Source: Hyphomicrobiales bacterium (GTDB lineage: Bacteria; Pseudomonadota; Alphaproteobacteria; Rhizobiales; Rhizobiaceae). Taken from it: 64,000 nucleotides of DNA. Below are positions 63,558 to 64,000 of the stretch, piece after piece. The notes beneath the pieces are model-generated. The model was given only the letters and a program-made list of their open reading frames with translations, did not search any database and had not been told where the DNA came from. The position numbers and the translations under genes are program-made. Each line of letters opens with the position of its first letter. The stretch's first letter is position 1. Location of the stretch: positions 38,914 to 102,913 of the forward strand of contig UCGV01000008.1 in assembly GCA_900471925.1 (NCBI GenBank), given 5' to 3'.

Positions 63558-64000
63558 ATGAGCCGTATCAACGATATTTTCGTCATTGGCGGCGGGATCA
63601 ACGGCTGCGGGATAGCGCGCGATGCGGTTGGGCGTGGCTATACGGTTGCCCTTGCCGAGATGAATGATTTCGCTTCGGGTACCTCGTCGGGTGCCACCAA
63701 GCTCATCCATGGCGGCTTGCGCTATCTCGAACATTACGAGTTCCGCCTTGTGCGCGAATCCCTGATGGAGCGCGAGATTCTCTGGGCGATGGCCCCGCAT
63801 ATCATCTGGCCGCTGCGCTTCGTGCTGCCCTACCACAAGGGCGGCATCCGTCCCGCCTGGATGATCCGCCTCGGCCTGTTTCTCTATGACCATCTCGGCG
63901 GCCGCAAGCTCTTGCCGCCCACTGCGGTCCTGAACATGCGCAGCGACGAGGCGGCAAAGCCGCTGAAGGCGCTCTTTACGAAAGCCTTCGAATATTCCGA
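63558..64000 (+). CDS. glpD: Aerobic glycerol-3-phosphate dehydrogenase, N-terminal part (cut by the right edge)
   Basis: 147 residues are visible from ATG 63558, preceded by GAGGGGGAGC. FAD-binding motif FVIGGGINGCGIARDAVGRG, then TSSGATKLIHGGLRYLEHYEFRLVRESL, exactly the GlpD N-terminus. The membrane-associated flavoenzyme oxidises glycerol-3-phosphate to dihydroxyacetone phosphate. The frame is open to the end of the window. Confidence 0.95.
   Translation, partial: MSRINDIFVIGGGINGCGIARDAVGRGYTVALAEMNDFASGTSSGATKLIHGGLRYLEHYEFRLVRESLMEREILWAMAPHIIWPLRFVLPYHKGGIRPAWMIRLGLFLYDHLGGRKLLPPTAVLNMRSDEAAKPLKALFTKAFEYS

Noticed and set aside
1..64000. CRISPR arrays, rRNA and tRNA genes
   Set aside because: No regularly spaced repeat array and no rRNA or tRNA-like sequence was recognised by eye; a covariance-model search would be needed to exclude a tRNA fully.

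Overview
The window is a GC-rich alphaproteobacterial chromosome segment, most likely Rhizobium (leguminosarum/etli type). Pointers are the many solute-binding-protein ABC transporters, a short second FtsZ (FtsZ2 type), a glpR-glpD pair with glpD cut by the right edge, a hydroxamate-siderophore locus, and tightly overlapping ATGA start/stop junctions. No rRNA, tRNA or CRISPR was recognised.

Layout. 1-4.2 kb: end of a plus-strand operon (partial beta-sandwich protein, sugar ABC ATPase, CaiB-type CoA-transferase, CitE-type lyase). 4.2-6.3 kb: GAF/HD-GYP protein and a dienelactone hydrolase. 6.58-15.30 kb: a decayed mobile element with matching 20-bp direct-repeat pairs at both ends and a wrecked tyrosine integrase at the right end. 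Inside are an IS5-type transposase remnant, SUKH-type immunity genes (one intact, one frameshifted), HEAT-like, sunset-domain and DUF5071 genes, and fragments of a type I secretion exporter. Five near-identical 17-bp GC-rich elements lie at gene junctions there. 15.4-18.5 kb: small rhizobial genes, a sterol-desaturase-family protein, a LacI regulator.

18.5-28.2 kb: a SorC regulator divergent from a seven-gene operon: branched-chain-type ABC importer with a fused LivH-LivM permease, an amidase, a phosphonoacetate-hydrolase-like enzyme and a second alkaline-phosphatase-superfamily hydrolase. This reads as an import-and-hydrolyse pathway for an amide-linked phosphonate or phosphoester. 28.3-33.3 kb: a Ugp-like sugar/polyol-phosphate ABC operon ending upstream in a metallophosphoesterase. 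33.6-38.4 kb: LysR regulator, TPP-dependent enzyme, 3-hydroxyisobutyrate-dehydrogenase-like protein, membrane protein. 38.4-44.4 kb: LysR regulator and fhuA-fhuD-fhuB without fhuC.

44.5-51.5 kb: CHASE-like/GGDEF/EAL protein, amino-acid binding protein, Phd-PIN toxin-antitoxin pair with a triple operator repeat, Na+/H+ antiporter, flavin amine oxidase. 51.5-61.1 kb: a minus-strand nucleoside-type (BMP) ABC importer with two amidohydrolases, a gamma-glutamyltransferase-family enzyme and a FadR-type GntR regulator. 61.4-64 kb: FtsZ2, GlpR and the start of GlpD.

The two most interesting places are the cassette-like immunity array in the dead element and the SorC/Liv/amidase/phosphonoacetate-hydrolase operon.
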